From contig CALSQO010000002.1 of assembly GCA_943788495.1 (NCBI GenBank), positions 1 through 64,000 on the forward strand: DNA of 64,000 nt, given 5' to 3'. This document shows positions 17,667 through 26,510 of the stretch, in pieces. Source of the DNA: UA16 sp905478895. GTDB taxonomy: Bacteria; Bacteroidota; Bacteroidia; Flavobacteriales_D; Sanyastnellaceae. Positions within the stretch are counted from its first letter, which is position 1; each line of letters begins with the position of its first letter. The position numbers and the translations under genes were made by a program. The notes under the pieces were generated by a model. That model searched no databases. It saw only the letters and a list, made by a program, of their open reading frames with translations, and was not told the origin of the DNA.

Positions 17667-19114
17667 TATCCTACGCTTCCTTCCAGTGAAATGGACAAGA
17701 GTTTTTGTGCTTCCACGGCAAATTCCATGGGCAACTGGTTCAAGACTTCTTTCGCGTATCCGTTGACAATCAAGCTGATGGCTTGCTCCTCATCGATGCC
17801 ACGCTGCAGGCAGTAAAAAATCTGATCTTCCCCGATCTTCGAGGTTGTCGCTTCGTGTTCCACTTTCGCTGTGGGGTTCTTGACCTCGATGTACGGGAAG
17901 GTGTGTGCGCCACTGGTATCCGTCATCAACAGCGAATCACATTGTGAAAAATTCCGTGCATTGTCCGCGGAAGGCATGACCTGAACCAAACCGCGGTAGC
18001 TGTTGTGGCTTTTGCCCGCGCTAATGCCTTTGGAAATGATCGTGGAGTGGGTGTTTTTGCCCAAATGAATCATTTTCGTTCCCGTGTCGGCTTGCTGCGC
18101 ATTGTTCGTCACAGCAACGCTGTAAAATTCTCCTACGCTGTGATCTCCTTTCAGAATGCAACTCGGGTATTTCCACGTCACCGCCGAACCGGTCTCGACT
18201 TGCGTCCAACTGATCTTCGAGCGGCGATGGCAAATGCCTCGCTTGGTGACGAAATTGAATACGCCGCCTTTGCCTTCTGCATCCCCCGGATACCAATTCT
18301 GGACCGTGGAGTACTTGATCTCCGCTTCATCGAGGGCGACCAACTCCACCACCGCAGCATGAAGTTGATTTTCGTCGCGCTGGGGCGCTGTGCATCCTTC
18401 GAGGTAACTCACGTAGCTCGATTCATCTGCCACCACGAGCGTTCGCTCGAATTGGCCGGTTCCCGATTCGTTGATGCGGAAATAGGTGCTCAGCTCCATG
18501 GGGCATCGGACCCCTTTCGGGATGTAGCAAAATGACCCGTCAGTGAACACGGCCGCGTTCAAGGCCGAAAAGAAATTGTCCTTGGTTGGAACCACGCTGC
18601 CGAGGTACTTCTGCACCAATTCCGGATGCTCTTTGACTGCATCGCTCATGGAGCAAAAGATGATGCCCAACTCGCCCAATTTTTCCTTGAACGAAGTCGC
18701 AACAGAAACCGAATCCATCACAAAGTCCACCGCCACGCCTGACAACCGCTTCTGCTCCTCCATCGATATGCCCAACTTATCCATGGTCTTCCGCATCTCC
18801 GGATCCACCTCGTCCAATGAGTTAAGCTGCTTTTTTTGCTTGGGCGCTGAGTAATAACTAATTGCCTGATAATCCGGTTTTTGGTAGTGAAGATGAGGCC
18901 AATCGGGCTCCTTCATTTTTTGCCAGACGGCAAAGGCATCCAGGCGCCACTTCAGCAGCCACTCCGGCTCTTCCTTTTTGGATGAAATCAGCCGAATGAT
19001 GTCCTCATTGAGTCCAGCAGGCGCCTTATCGGATTCAATGTCAGTGGTGAAACCGAATTCATACGATTTCCCCGTGACTTCTTCCAATACCTTATCGTTG
19101 CCGTCGTATGCCAT
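17666..19114 (-). CDS. sufB: Fe-S cluster assembly protein SufB
   Basis: The main scaffold subunit on which Fe-S clusters are built. It has 482 residues, the usual length. The conserved C-terminal block TSKIGEDQIFYCLQRGIDEE is visible, as are GVRCPMELSTYFRINESGTG and the cysteine-bearing VSYLEGCTAPQRDENQLHAA. It sits 39 bp after the A-type carrier gene and one base overlaps sufC. Confidence 0.97.
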   Translation of the reverse strand: MAYDGNDKVLEEVTGKSYEFGFTTDIESDKAPAGLNEDIIRLISSKKEEPEWLLKWRLDAFAVWQKMKEPDWPHLHYQKPDYQAISYYSAPKQKKQLNSLDEVDPEMRKTMDKLGISMEEQKRLSGVAVDFVMDSVSVATSFKEKLGELGIIFCSMSDAVKEHPELVQKYLGSVVPTKDNFFSALNAAVFTDGSFCYIPKGVRCPMELSTYFRINESGTGQFERTLVVADESSYVSYLEGCTAPQRDENQLHAAVVELVALDEAEIKYSTVQNWYPGDAEGKGGVFNFVTKRGICHRRSKISWTQVETGSAVTWKYPSCILKGDHSVGEFYSVAVTNNAQQADTGTKMIHLGKNTHSTIISKGISAGKSHNSYRGLVQVMPSADNARNFSQCDSLLMTDTSGAHTFPYIEVKNPTAKVEHEATTSKIGEDQIFYCLQRGIDEEQAISLIVNGYAKEVLNQLPMEFAVEAQKLLSISLEGSVG

Positions 19115-19153
19115 CGGTCTGAATCAAGTTTTAATCCTCGTGGATATGTCTTC

Positions 19154-19480
19154 TTACAATGAAAAACTCTCTCCGCAGCCACATGTTCGATTGGCATTGG
19201 GATTGTAGAACTGAAAACCCTTTCCATTGAGGCCTCCGCTGAACTGCAGTTCTGTGCCTACCAAATACAAGTAACTCTTCCGATCAACGACAACTTTGAC
19301 CCCGTTGTTCTCAAACACCTCATCGCCTTCCTTCATGTCGTGATCAAACGTCATTTCGTACAACAAGCCGGAACATCCACCTCCTTTCACTCCGACCCGC
19401 ACAAAACTTCCTTCCGGATGCTCATCAGCACTCAGCAATTTGAGCACTTCATCCCGCGCGCTTTCATTGACTGTAATCAT
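19154..19480 (-). CDS. sufA: A-type iron-sulfur carrier (SufA/HesB/IscA)
   Basis: A 108-residue A-type carrier that receives and transfers Fe-S clusters. The three family cysteines are seen in GGCSGLLYEM and in the C-terminal NRTCGCGESF. It is the first gene of the suf operon, downstream of a good promoter box, and the order A-B-C-D-S-E is common in Bacteroidota. Confidence 0.95.
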   Translation of the reverse strand: MITVNESARDEVLKLLSADEHPEGSFVRVGVKGGGCSGLLYEMTFDHDMKEGDEVFENNGVKVVVDRKSYLYLVGTELQFSGGLNGKGFQFYNPNANRTCGCGESFSL

Positions 19481-19503
19481 CTTGTTTCCTTGGTTAGTCC
19501 TGA

Positions 19504-19511
19504 CAAATATA
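19504..19511 (-). promoter_or_regulatory. promoter of the suf operon
   Basis: TATATTTG on the minus strand fits the Bacteroidota -7 consensus exactly. TTTAG lies about 18 bases further upstream as a possible -33 element. The box ends 23 bases before the sufA ATG. No Fur- or IscR-like site was recognised. Confidence 0.6.
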
Positions 19512-19620
19512 CTTTATTTAAAACCATTCTAAACTGCGATAGCAAACGCTTCACAAGCGAATAACAATGATTGGCACATCATTCGTTTTTATCTCGCATA
19601 TTTGGGCTTCGAAACAGCCC

Positions 19621-20502
19621 ATGTCGTCCAAAACTCCCTCATCCAAACGGCCTTCCGGTGCGCAAATCACCACCACGGTGACCACCACGGTGGGCATGAG
19701 CCTGACGCTTCTGCTCATTGGTTTGCTCATCGTCTTGGGATTTCTCGGGGTGCATTGGGAGCGGCAATTGCGTCAAGAGGCGCGCGTCCAAGTGTTTTTC
19801 CAGCGTGAAGTGGAGGCCAACATCCTTCTGGAAGCGAAGGAAATGCTGCGAACAGACCCTGCCGTTGCTTCCGTCTCGTTCATCAAAGCCGAAGAGGCGA
19901 GCGCCGATTTGGAAGAACAGCTCGGTGAATCTTTTGTCGATTTCCTCGGCTACGTTCCACTTTCAGACGTCATGGACTTGCGCATGAAGCCCGATTGGAG
20001 CACCACTGCAGAGTTGGAAAACGCGGTGCAGCGCATGGAACAGATTCCCGGGATTGCCGAAGTAGTCTGGCAATCTGAGTTGCTGGAACAAATCGAAGCC
20101 ACCATTGAACGGTTGATGGCGCCTCTTGCCGGACTTGCTTTGCTCTTCATGTTCGCCGCATTCGCCCTCATGAACAACACCATCCGGCTCACCATTTTTG
20201 CGCGTCGGTTTGTCATCAAAACGATGCAATTGGTCGGCGCACATCCCCGAGCCATTCGATCGCCCTTCATCCGACAAGGCGTTTTTTATGGCGTAATCTC
20301 GGGCGGCATCGCCTTTACTGCAATCAATGGACTCCTTTCCATGGTAACGTTCCAAAACGCCGCACTGCTCGAGCCATTTAACCTCATCTACCTCGGTGCT
20401 TTGTTCGTGATTCTCACCTCCATCGGTGGGGTTTTCGGTGGGATTTCCACGGCAGTTGCCGTCAATCGATTCCTGCGAAGCCGATTGGACAGGTTGCACT
20501 AA
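19621..20502 (+). CDS. ftsX: cell division ABC-transporter-type protein FtsX
   Basis: FtsX is the membrane partner of FtsE and couples septal ring assembly to peptidoglycan hydrolases. From ATG 19621 the protein has 293 residues: a cytoplasmic N-tail, TM1 (LTLLLIGLLIVLGFLGV), an extracytoplasmic domain with FFQREVEANILLEAKEML, and three further TM segments (AGLALLFMFAAFALM, GVISGGIAFTAINGLL, IYLGALFVILTSIGG). An ATG 54 bp upstream (19567) is an alternative start. FtsE is not encoded nearby, which is usual in this phylum. DUF3098 and uppP follow closely. Confidence 0.92.
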   Translation: MSSKTPSSKRPSGAQITTTVTTTVGMSLTLLLIGLLIVLGFLGVHWERQLRQEARVQVFFQREVEANILLEAKEMLRTDPAVASVSFIKAEEASADLEEQLGESFVDFLGYVPLSDVMDLRMKPDWSTTAELENAVQRMEQIPGIAEVVWQSELLEQIEATIERLMAPLAGLALLFMFAAFALMNNTIRLTIFARRFVIKTMQLVGAHPRAIRSPFIRQGVFYGVISGGIAFTAINGLLSMVTFQNAALLEPFNLIYLGALFVILTSIGGVFGGISTAVAVNRFLRSRLDRLH

Positions 20503-20513
20503 ATTTGTGACTC

Positions 20514-20747
20514 ATGAAAGACTCCACAGAAGGATCAACGGGATTTGCTTTTCAGCGATCGAACTACCAATGGCTCATTGCTGGGATTGGCCTTTTGATC
20601 GTCGGCTACATCCTCATGTCAGGCGGAGCCGCGGAGGACCCCACTGCATTCAGTGAGGAGATTTTCAACTTCCGACGCATTACGCTCGCCCCGATTGTTG
20701 TGCTTGGTGGCTATGGCACCATTTTTTACGCCATTCTCAAGCGCTGA
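20514..20747 (+). CDS. DUF3098 small membrane protein
   Basis: A 77-residue protein with two transmembrane segments (YQWLIAGIGLLIVGYILMSG and LAPIVVLGGYGTIFYAIL) and a short loop. This is the DUF3098 family, which in Bacteroidota is almost always found between ftsX and uppP. The function is unknown; a link to division or undecaprenyl phosphate recycling is suggested only by its neighbours. The stop overlaps the uppP start (TGATG). Confidence 0.9.
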   Translation: MKDSTEGSTGFAFQRSNYQWLIAGIGLLIVGYILMSGGAAEDPTAFSEEIFNFRRITLAPIVVLGGYGTIFYAILKR

Positions 20748-21547
20748 TGTCCCATTGGGAAGCCATCATCCTTGGCTTGATCCAGGGTTTGACCGAATTT
20801 TTGCCCGTGAGCAGCTCAGGCCACTTGGAATTGGGCAAGTCCCTCTTTGGTTTGGCAGAGGTGGATTTAACCTTTAGTATTTTGGTTCACGGCGCCACCG
20901 CCTGCAGCACATTGGTTGTGTTTCGCAAGGACATTGCTCAACTCATCGTAGGATCGTTTGCTTCGGAATCCAGCCGAGCCGAACCGGCACGGAAATATGT
21001 TTTTTGGCTCGCCATATCCGTAATCCCCGCTGTTTTGGTCGCGTTCACTTTGCGGCATGCTCTGGAAGATTTCTTCATCAATCATCCCAATCGGGTAGGG
21101 TGGTCGTTGTGCGCAACAGCGCTCATTTTGTTTGCTTCTGAGCGCGTAAAACCGCAAAAACAAGACGTCTCCTTGAAAACCGGCTTGCTCATTGGGTGCG
21201 CGCAAGCGTTTGCCATCATTCCAGGCATCAGTCGGTCAGGCTCCACCATCGGAGCCGCCATTGCCTTGGGAATCTCTCGGGAAGAGGCGGCGCGATTCAG
21301 TTTTCTAATGGCCCTGCCGGTCATCTTCGGAGCGACCGCACTGGAGTTGATTGACCTGTACCAAGATGGCATAGGACAAGGCGCGGCGGTGAGTTGGCAG
21401 GCATACGCATTGGGCGCAGTCGCAGCCTTCACAAGTGGGTGGGTGGCTTGCCAATGGATGATTCGGTTTGTCAAGCGTACCAAAATGCACACGTTTGCCG
21501 TTTACTGCCTAGTCGTCGGGCTATTGACCTCCTTCTTACTCGCTTAA
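20747..21547 (+). CDS. uppP: undecaprenyl-diphosphatase UppP/BacA
   Basis: An integral membrane phosphatase that regenerates undecaprenyl phosphate, the lipid carrier for cell-wall sugars, from its diphosphate. Overexpression in other species gives bacitracin tolerance. The 266 residues contain both family motifs, LTEFLPVSSSGHL near residue 20 and PGISRSGSTIGAAIALGIS near 160, with several TM helices. The start overlaps the preceding stop by one base. Confidence 0.96.
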   Translation: MSHWEAIILGLIQGLTEFLPVSSSGHLELGKSLFGLAEVDLTFSILVHGATACSTLVVFRKDIAQLIVGSFASESSRAEPARKYVFWLAISVIPAVLVAFTLRHALEDFFINHPNRVGWSLCATALILFASERVKPQKQDVSLKTGLLIGCAQAFAIIPGISRSGSTIGAAIALGISREEAARFSFLMALPVIFGATALELIDLYQDGIGQGAAVSWQAYALGAVAAFTSGWVACQWMIRFVKRTKMHTFAVYCLVVGLLTSFLLA

Positions 21548-21548
21548 A

Positions 21549-22088
21549 ATGAACTTGAGAATCTTATTTTTTCTCGCCCTTGGGGCTTGGGTTTGGACCG
21601 GATGTTCAAACGTAACTTTTGAGGAGCCGATGCCACAGAAACGACGAAATTTGAAGGATTTCCCCAACAAATGGCAAGGCACCTGGTCAGATGATGAGAA
21701 CCTGACGTTGGTCATCAATCCCACTTCATTTTATGACGAAAACTCGCCAGCGGACTCCATGGTCGTTGGCACAGACGTGTTGCTTCGCAGGTTCCACGGT
21801 TACCTTGCAGTCAACCAAATTGGTGACAATGGCCAATACCAAATCGTTCTTGCCCGTCGTTGGAAGGACGAGATCAAGATTTACGCGTTCGAATCCAGTG
21901 ACGCCGCTTTGGCGGTCTGGCAAGAAGTCCTGGGTGGAGCCTTCGAGGCACGTTCGGAAAATCCACTGGAAAAAGAGACGTACATATTGAAGCCTGAGAA
22001 TAATCTAGCCTTCCGTCAATTGCTCATGAAGGGCGGAGTGACCTTGTCCAACACTTTGACGCGGAGAAGCCCGAACCATTTGGACTAG
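21549..22088 (+). CDS. lipoprotein of unknown function
   Basis: A 179-residue predicted lipoprotein: signal MNLRILFFLALGAWVWTGC with Cys19 as the lipidation site, then a soluble domain starting near KWQGTWSDDENLTLVI that looks like a small beta-barrel. No family was recognised. It begins 1 bp after uppP, so it belongs to the ftsX-uppP transcription unit, and it ends 3 bp from the convergent sod gene. Confidence 0.75.
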   Translation: MNLRILFFLALGAWVWTGCSNVTFEEPMPQKRRNLKDFPNKWQGTWSDDENLTLVINPTSFYDENSPADSMVVGTDVLLRRFHGYLAVNQIGDNGQYQIVLARRWKDEIKIYAFESSDAALAVWQEVLGGAFEARSENPLEKETYILKPENNLAFRQLLMKGGVTLSNTLTRRSPNHLD

Positions 22089-22091
22089 CGC

Positions 22092-22829
22092 TCAAGCGCG
22101 GTCGTTGGCTGCAACAACATCCCAGTTGATGCGTTCCATAAATGCCGCGATATAGGCTTTCCGGTCATTCTGGTAATTCAGGTAGTAGGCGTGTTCCCAA
22201 ACATCGATGCCGAGCAACGGCGTACCCGTGGATTCTAGAACTCCTGCCATAAGAGGATTGTCTTGATTGGGGGTGCTTGTCACCCGTAACGCTCCGCTGG
22301 CATCGCGCATCAACCACGCCCAGCCAGATCCAAAACGCGTCGCTGCTGCCGTTGCAAATTCCGTTTGAAATCCGTCCAGCGAGCCGAACGTGTCGATCAA
22401 TTCCTTTTTCAAATCCCCTTCTGGCGCAATTGCACCGCCGGGAGTTAGGGTTCTCCAGTACAACGTATGGTTGTAATGACCTCCGCCATTGTTGCGCAAC
22501 GCGGTATCCTCCGGTTTCAACGTTTGCAGCAGTTCCACCAACGTCTGATTGTCCTTCGCACCACCAGCGGCCAGCAGAGCACGATTCAATTTGGTGACAT
22601 AGCCGGCATGGTGTTTGCCGTAATGGATTTCCATGGTAACCGGATCAATCGCAGGCGCTAGCGCTGAAAAATCATACCCCAATGGCTCCTGCTCGAACAA
22701 AAAAGGACGCGGCCTGCTGCCTTTGACCTTTGGCGCATCCGCCGTATTCGTCCCGCAGCTCGCAAAAGGAGCGATCAATATTCCTGCACCTGCTGTTCCC
22801 GCCAATTTGATGAATGTCCGCTTTTTCAT
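22092..22829 (-). CDS. sodA: exported superoxide dismutase (Mn/Fe), lipoprotein-like signal
   Basis: Dismutes superoxide to hydrogen peroxide and oxygen. The 245 residues from ATG 22829 start with MKKRTFIKLAGTAGAGILIA followed by PFASCG, a signal ending in a lipobox-like Cys. The usual cytoplasmic enzyme lacks this. Metal ligands are visible: His in IHYGKHHAGYV, His in GGGHYNHTLYW, and Asp and His in GIDVWEHAYYLNY. NNGGGHYNH and TPNQDNPLM (Gln in the MnSOD position) favour manganese or cambialistic use. It probably protects the periplasm. CATCTTTG lies 4 bases before the start. Confidence 0.93.
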   Translation of the reverse strand: MKKRTFIKLAGTAGAGILIAPFASCGTNTADAPKVKGSRPRPFLFEQEPLGYDFSALAPAIDPVTMEIHYGKHHAGYVTKLNRALLAAGGAKDNQTLVELLQTLKPEDTALRNNGGGHYNHTLYWRTLTPGGAIAPEGDLKKELIDTFGSLDGFQTEFATAAATRFGSGWAWLMRDASGALRVTSTPNQDNPLMAGVLESTGTPLLGIDVWEHAYYLNYQNDRKAYIAAFMERINWDVVAANDRA

Positions 22830-22833
22830 GCCA

Positions 22834-22841
22834 CAAAGATG
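22834..22841 (-). promoter_or_regulatory. -7 box before sod
   Basis: CATCTTTG (minus strand) is one mismatch from TAnnTTTG and is separated from the sod ATG by TGGC only. Confidence 0.4.
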
Positions 22842-22925
22842 CGTCTTCCACGGCAATGTGTGCACATCCCACACAATGCTTGTGCACGGAGCATCGTTCA
22901 AGTCTGTAGCTTCGAATGGCTGATC

Positions 22926-25283
22926 ATGCGAAAAATTAAATCCTTTGCCCTCCTTTTGTTCATTGCCCTCTCACTGGCAATAGGAGGCAGCGCTTATTGG
23001 CTTTTCCAGAACGAAGACAAAGCAGAGGCCGCGATTCTAAAGGCTTTGTCGGAACGCTTAAAAACGGATGGTCACATCGAATCCGTTCACCTTGACGTCT
23101 GGTCTTCATTTCCTCATGTGTCACTGGTGCTATCCAATGTCCACGTCTTGGGTTCAGCCAATCGCCCCGATACCCTGCTCCGAGCCCAAGAGTTGGCCTT
23201 GGAATGCAATGCTTGGAAACTCCTCCAAGGCCAGTACCAGTTGCAAGCGCTGCGTCTTGACGGTGCGCACGTTCAACTTTTACAAGGCCGCAATGGAAAG
23301 TGGAATACCGACGTTTGGAAGTCCTCTGAAGACTCCACAAAAACGGCGCTTTTTGCCATCGATGAATTGGCGGTATTGAATTCATCGGTGATGGTTGGCA
23401 ATCGCCAAATCAAAATTGCAGAAGCATTCGCATCCCTCGAATGGTCCAATTCGGCAATGATCGCGTCCGGTTTCGGCCAAATGGACCGGTTCAATTCCCC
23501 AGAATGGAGCACTTCTTCTCCCCTCCGATGGGAGGCGACGTGCGAATATGATGCTGACATCAATCAGTTGGGTCTGTCCATGAAACAGGCCGAATGGATG
23601 GGAGCCAACTGGCAACTTGAATTGACCTATGCCTCCTCCGAATGGACGGCCACAGGCCAAACCGATCAACTCGCGATCAGCAACGTGCTCCGGCTCATTG
23701 ATTTGCCCCGTCCATGGGACCGGTTGCAAACCGAAGCAAAAGCCGATGGCAATTGGTCTTGGGAACGAGGCGTATTCAAGTCCAATTGGCGCGTCGCCGC
23801 GGACCACTGGGTCGTTCCTTTTTCCGGTGAGAATGCGTTCGATTTGAACCTCGATGCCGGCGGAAACGTTTGGTTGAAATACGAGAAGGGACAATGGCGT
23901 GCGGACCTGCCCGTGTTGGAAATCACCGCGTCGGGATTGGAATGGCAAGGAGAGGTCCATGACTTTCTTCCTCAGCGGGGTTCTTTCGATGCGGAAGGCG
24001 CCGGTAACATTGATTGGGAGCGATGGATCGAGATGCCGGAGCCCATTCAATGGCAAGGCCAACGGCCCCAGTCCGGAACCCTGACCTGGAATGCTTCCAT
24101 CAGCCCGGCGGGCAACAAAGCCTGGAACGTGAAGGGCGATTGGCATGCGGACGCCTGGGCAGGTGCATTCAAAGGCACGCCCTGGTCATTTTCAGGCGAG
24201 GGCGAAATCGATAGCGAACAGCGACTCGAAGCAACTGGAATGGCTTCATGGGACGGGATTCCACTCACGGGCCAAGTGAAAATGCTCCGGCCGATGGCCC
24301 AACTTCAGGAAGGAACTTCTCAGTTAGAACTCTCTGTGGCGTTGGATCACTGGGTGTATACCGCCGAAAGCAATGCGCCGGAGAATGCCATTGGCCTCGC
24401 TTCCATGCGGTTGCCCGAGGGAACAGACTGGACGGTGCAAGCCAAAATTGGTCACCTCCAATATGGGCTGTGGGCCATGGAAAATGTAACGGCCAATGGG
24501 CAATTGACTCCCAACCGTTGGAGTCTTTCACGTTTCTCTGCAAATACCTTGAGCGGAACCTTGCTCGGTGATGCTTCCATCGAATTTCAATCCCCTCAGA
24601 AAGCAGTTGTCATCGCACATCCTGCCCTCGCTGGTTGCGATTTGCATGAGCTCTTTTTCGCCTTCAATGATTTTGACCAGAAGACTTTGCGTGCAGAACA
24701 CCTCACCGGAACGTTTGGGGCCACGGGCTCTGTTCAGTTTCAGTGGCTTGACGATTTGACTTGGCAACCGCAAACGCTGGATGTTTTGGGAACCGCTTCG
24801 ATTTCGGGCGGCACCTTGAAAAATCTCGAAGCCTTTGATGATATCGCCGATTACTTGAAAGAAAATCGGATGATGGCCCCACTCGTCGATCCCAATGACC
24901 TTCGAAGCCGGCTGAAATATGTCGAACTCGAAGACCTCGAGTCCGCGGTTTACATTTCCAATGAATCCGTGCAATTGCCGCAAGTAGACATTCGATCATC
25001 CGCAATGAATATTTCATTGGAAGGTTCCTACGGATTCAACGAATCGTTGGATTATACCCTTGGCTTTGCCATGCGTGATTTGAGGAATTCCCGCAATGAC
25101 GAGTTTGGCCTTATTGAAGATGATGGCCTCGGTCAACAATTTTTCATTGCCATGACCGGAACGGTGGACGACCCGAACTACCGCTGGGATCGTGACGCGC
25201 AAAAAAACCACCGCCGAGAAAACCTACAACGCGAAAAAGAATTGCTCAAAACCCTATTCCGTCGGTCTTCGGACCAGCCCTAA
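22926..25283 (+). CDS. AsmA-like protein
   Basis: A 785-residue protein with a single N-terminal TM anchor (FALLLFIALSLAIGGSAYWLF) and a long periplasmic beta-rich body. AsmA features are the N-terminal DGHIESVHLDVWSSFPHVSL block (about 45-65) and a C-terminal part with GTASISGGTLKNLEAFDDIA and VDIRSSAMNISLEGSYGFN. The AsmA superfamily is related to bridge-like lipid-transfer proteins, and members influence outer-membrane lipid composition. The exact role here is inferred. The start is ATG 22926; TAGCTTCG lies 11 bases upstream. Confidence 0.88.
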   Translation: MRKIKSFALLLFIALSLAIGGSAYWLFQNEDKAEAAILKALSERLKTDGHIESVHLDVWSSFPHVSLVLSNVHVLGSANRPDTLLRAQELALECNAWKLLQGQYQLQALRLDGAHVQLLQGRNGKWNTDVWKSSEDSTKTALFAIDELAVLNSSVMVGNRQIKIAEAFASLEWSNSAMIASGFGQMDRFNSPEWSTSSPLRWEATCEYDADINQLGLSMKQAEWMGANWQLELTYASSEWTATGQTDQLAISNVLRLIDLPRPWDRLQTEAKADGNWSWERGVFKSNWRVAADHWVVPFSGENAFDLNLDAGGNVWLKYEKGQWRADLPVLEITASGLEWQGEVHDFLPQRGSFDAEGAGNIDWERWIEMPEPIQWQGQRPQSGTLTWNASISPAGNKAWNVKGDWHADAWAGAFKGTPWSFSGEGEIDSEQRLEATGMASWDGIPLTGQVKMLRPMAQLQEGTSQLELSVALDHWVYTAESNAPENAIGLASMRLPEGTDWTVQAKIGHLQYGLWAMENVTANGQLTPNRWSLSRFSANTLSGTLLGDASIEFQSPQKAVVIAHPALAGCDLHELFFAFNDFDQKTLRAEHLTGTFGATGSVQFQWLDDLTWQPQTLDVLGTASISGGTLKNLEAFDDIADYLKENRMMAPLVDPNDLRSRLKYVELEDLESAVYISNESVQLPQVDIRSSAMNISLEGSYGFNESLDYTLGFAMRDLRNSRNDEFGLIEDDGLGQQFFIAMTGTVDDPNYRWDRDAQKNHRRENLQREKELLKTLFRRSSDQP

Positions 25284-25288
25284 TTTTG
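25281..25288 (+). promoter_or_regulatory. -7 box overlapping the asmA-like stop codon
   Basis: TAATTTTG is an exact TAnnTTTG match whose first three bases are the TAA stop of the AsmA-like gene. Five bases (CTCCC) separate it from the next ATG at 25294. Confidence 0.45.
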
Positions 25289-25293
25289 CTCCC

Positions 25294-25800
25294 ATGAATT
25301 TTCAAGAGAAAGCCCTCGAGCACATCGAATCCGCCAAAGAGACATTGTTGCAGCAACCTGCTAATCCCATGGCTTGGAAGCAATTACAAGATGCACTGCA
25401 TCTCGCGCTGGAAGCGGTGACGCTTGCCGCGCACCAGCGACCTGAAGAGCCGGTTGAGAAAATCGTTTTTCCCGAAATCCCAGACGAAAGCACCCCGGTC
25501 ATCAGCATGGAGTCGACCAGCGCAGATCCAGGGCCCAGCATCGCTGAAGCCATAAGTGAGCAACGCATTGCCTCCATCCAGAGCACGCTCAGCATCAATG
25601 ACCGGGTGCGGTTTGCGAGCGATTTATTTGGGGGAGATGTTCCCAAATTGCTCGCTATTTGTGCTGAAATCGAAGCTGTAAATTCCTTTGAAGCCGCCGT
25701 TGAACATGTGGAGCGGCATGCAACGGTTGTGGTAAATTGGGACGATGAGGATGGGGCTGCCTTTGAATTTTTACAGCGCCTGCGTCGTTTATTTGCGTGA
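25294..25800 (+). CDS. conserved Bacteroidota hypothetical protein
   Basis: A soluble, mostly helical 168-residue protein with no signal peptide. The N-terminal half is acidic and low in conservation. The C-terminal half contains LSINDRVRFASDLFGGD, followed by FEAAVEHVERH and FEFLQRLRRLF. I recall this INDR-x-F-x3-LF-x2-D pattern from many uncharacterised Bacteroidota proteins. Function unknown. It lies 10 bp after the AsmA-like gene, and rsmI starts within 3 bp of its end. Confidence 0.8.
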   Translation: MNFQEKALEHIESAKETLLQQPANPMAWKQLQDALHLALEAVTLAAHQRPEEPVEKIVFPEIPDESTPVISMESTSADPGPSIAEAISEQRIASIQSTLSINDRVRFASDLFGGDVPKLLAICAEIEAVNSFEAAVEHVERHATVVVNWDDEDGAAFEFLQRLRRLFA

Positions 25801-25802
25801 CC

Positions 25803-26495
25803 ATGTCAGATTTTGAAATGCAACAGGGAGCGGTTTACCTCGTCCCGACACCCATTGGTAATTTGCTGGACTTCGCGCCCCGGGCTATAGAGACCTTGAA
25901 GCGAGTGGATTACATCTTGGCAGAAGACACGCGCACGACGGGCAAATTGGTGCGGCATTTTGGAATCGATACGCCTTTGAAAGCCCACCACCAACACAAT
26001 GAACACCGCGGAATTCCAGGGTGGATTAGCGCTTTGCAGGCTGGACAAACCTTGGGTGTCTGCTCTGACGCAGGCACACCGGGCATTTCCGATCCGGCCT
26101 TCTTGTTGGTTCGCGCTTGCGTTGAAAATGACATCCCTGTCATTTGCCTGCCCGGGCCTTCCGCATTCGTGCCGGCTTTGGTCGTCTCCGGTATCCCTTG
26201 TGATCGATTTGTCTTTGAAGGGTTTTTGCCCCACAAAAAAGGCCGTCAAAAACGCCTTTCGGCCCTGGCAAATGAGGAGCGAACGGTGGTTTTTTACGAG
26301 TCCCCTCATCGGATCATCAAACTCCTCGAAGAAATCGGCGAGCATTGCGGTCCAGCGCGTGCCATCTCCTGCTCGCGTGAGATTAGCAAGTTGCACGAAC
26401 AAACGTTGCGCGGTACTTCACCTGCGCTCATTGAACACTTCAAGGCGCATGAACCGAGAGGAGAGTTTGTCGTAATCGTCGCAGGGAAGAAGTAG
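25803..26495 (+). CDS. rsmI: 16S rRNA (cytidine(1402)-2'-O)-methyltransferase RsmI
   Basis: A SAM-dependent tetrapyrrole-methylase-fold enzyme that methylates C1402 of 16S rRNA. The 230-residue protein shows VYLVPTPIGNLLDFAPRAI at the N-terminus, AEDTRTTGKL, the SDAGTPGISDPAFLLVRAC loop and PGPSAFVPALVVSGIP. ATG 25803 is preferred; a GTG at 25797 would add two residues and overlap the upstream gene. Confidence 0.96.
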   Translation: MSDFEMQQGAVYLVPTPIGNLLDFAPRAIETLKRVDYILAEDTRTTGKLVRHFGIDTPLKAHHQHNEHRGIPGWISALQAGQTLGVCSDAGTPGISDPAFLLVRACVENDIPVICLPGPSAFVPALVVSGIPCDRFVFEGFLPHKKGRQKRLSALANEERTVVFYESPHRIIKLLEEIGEHCGPARAISCSREISKLHEQTLRGTSPALIEHFKAHEPRGEFVVIVAGKK

Positions 26496-26510
26496 CGCGG
26501 AAACCGCCAT

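Noticed and set aside
22082..22110. Small GCGC-TCAA-GCGC hairpin between the lipoprotein and sod as a terminator
   Set aside because: The stem is only four base pairs, lies partly in the sod coding end and has no T-run.
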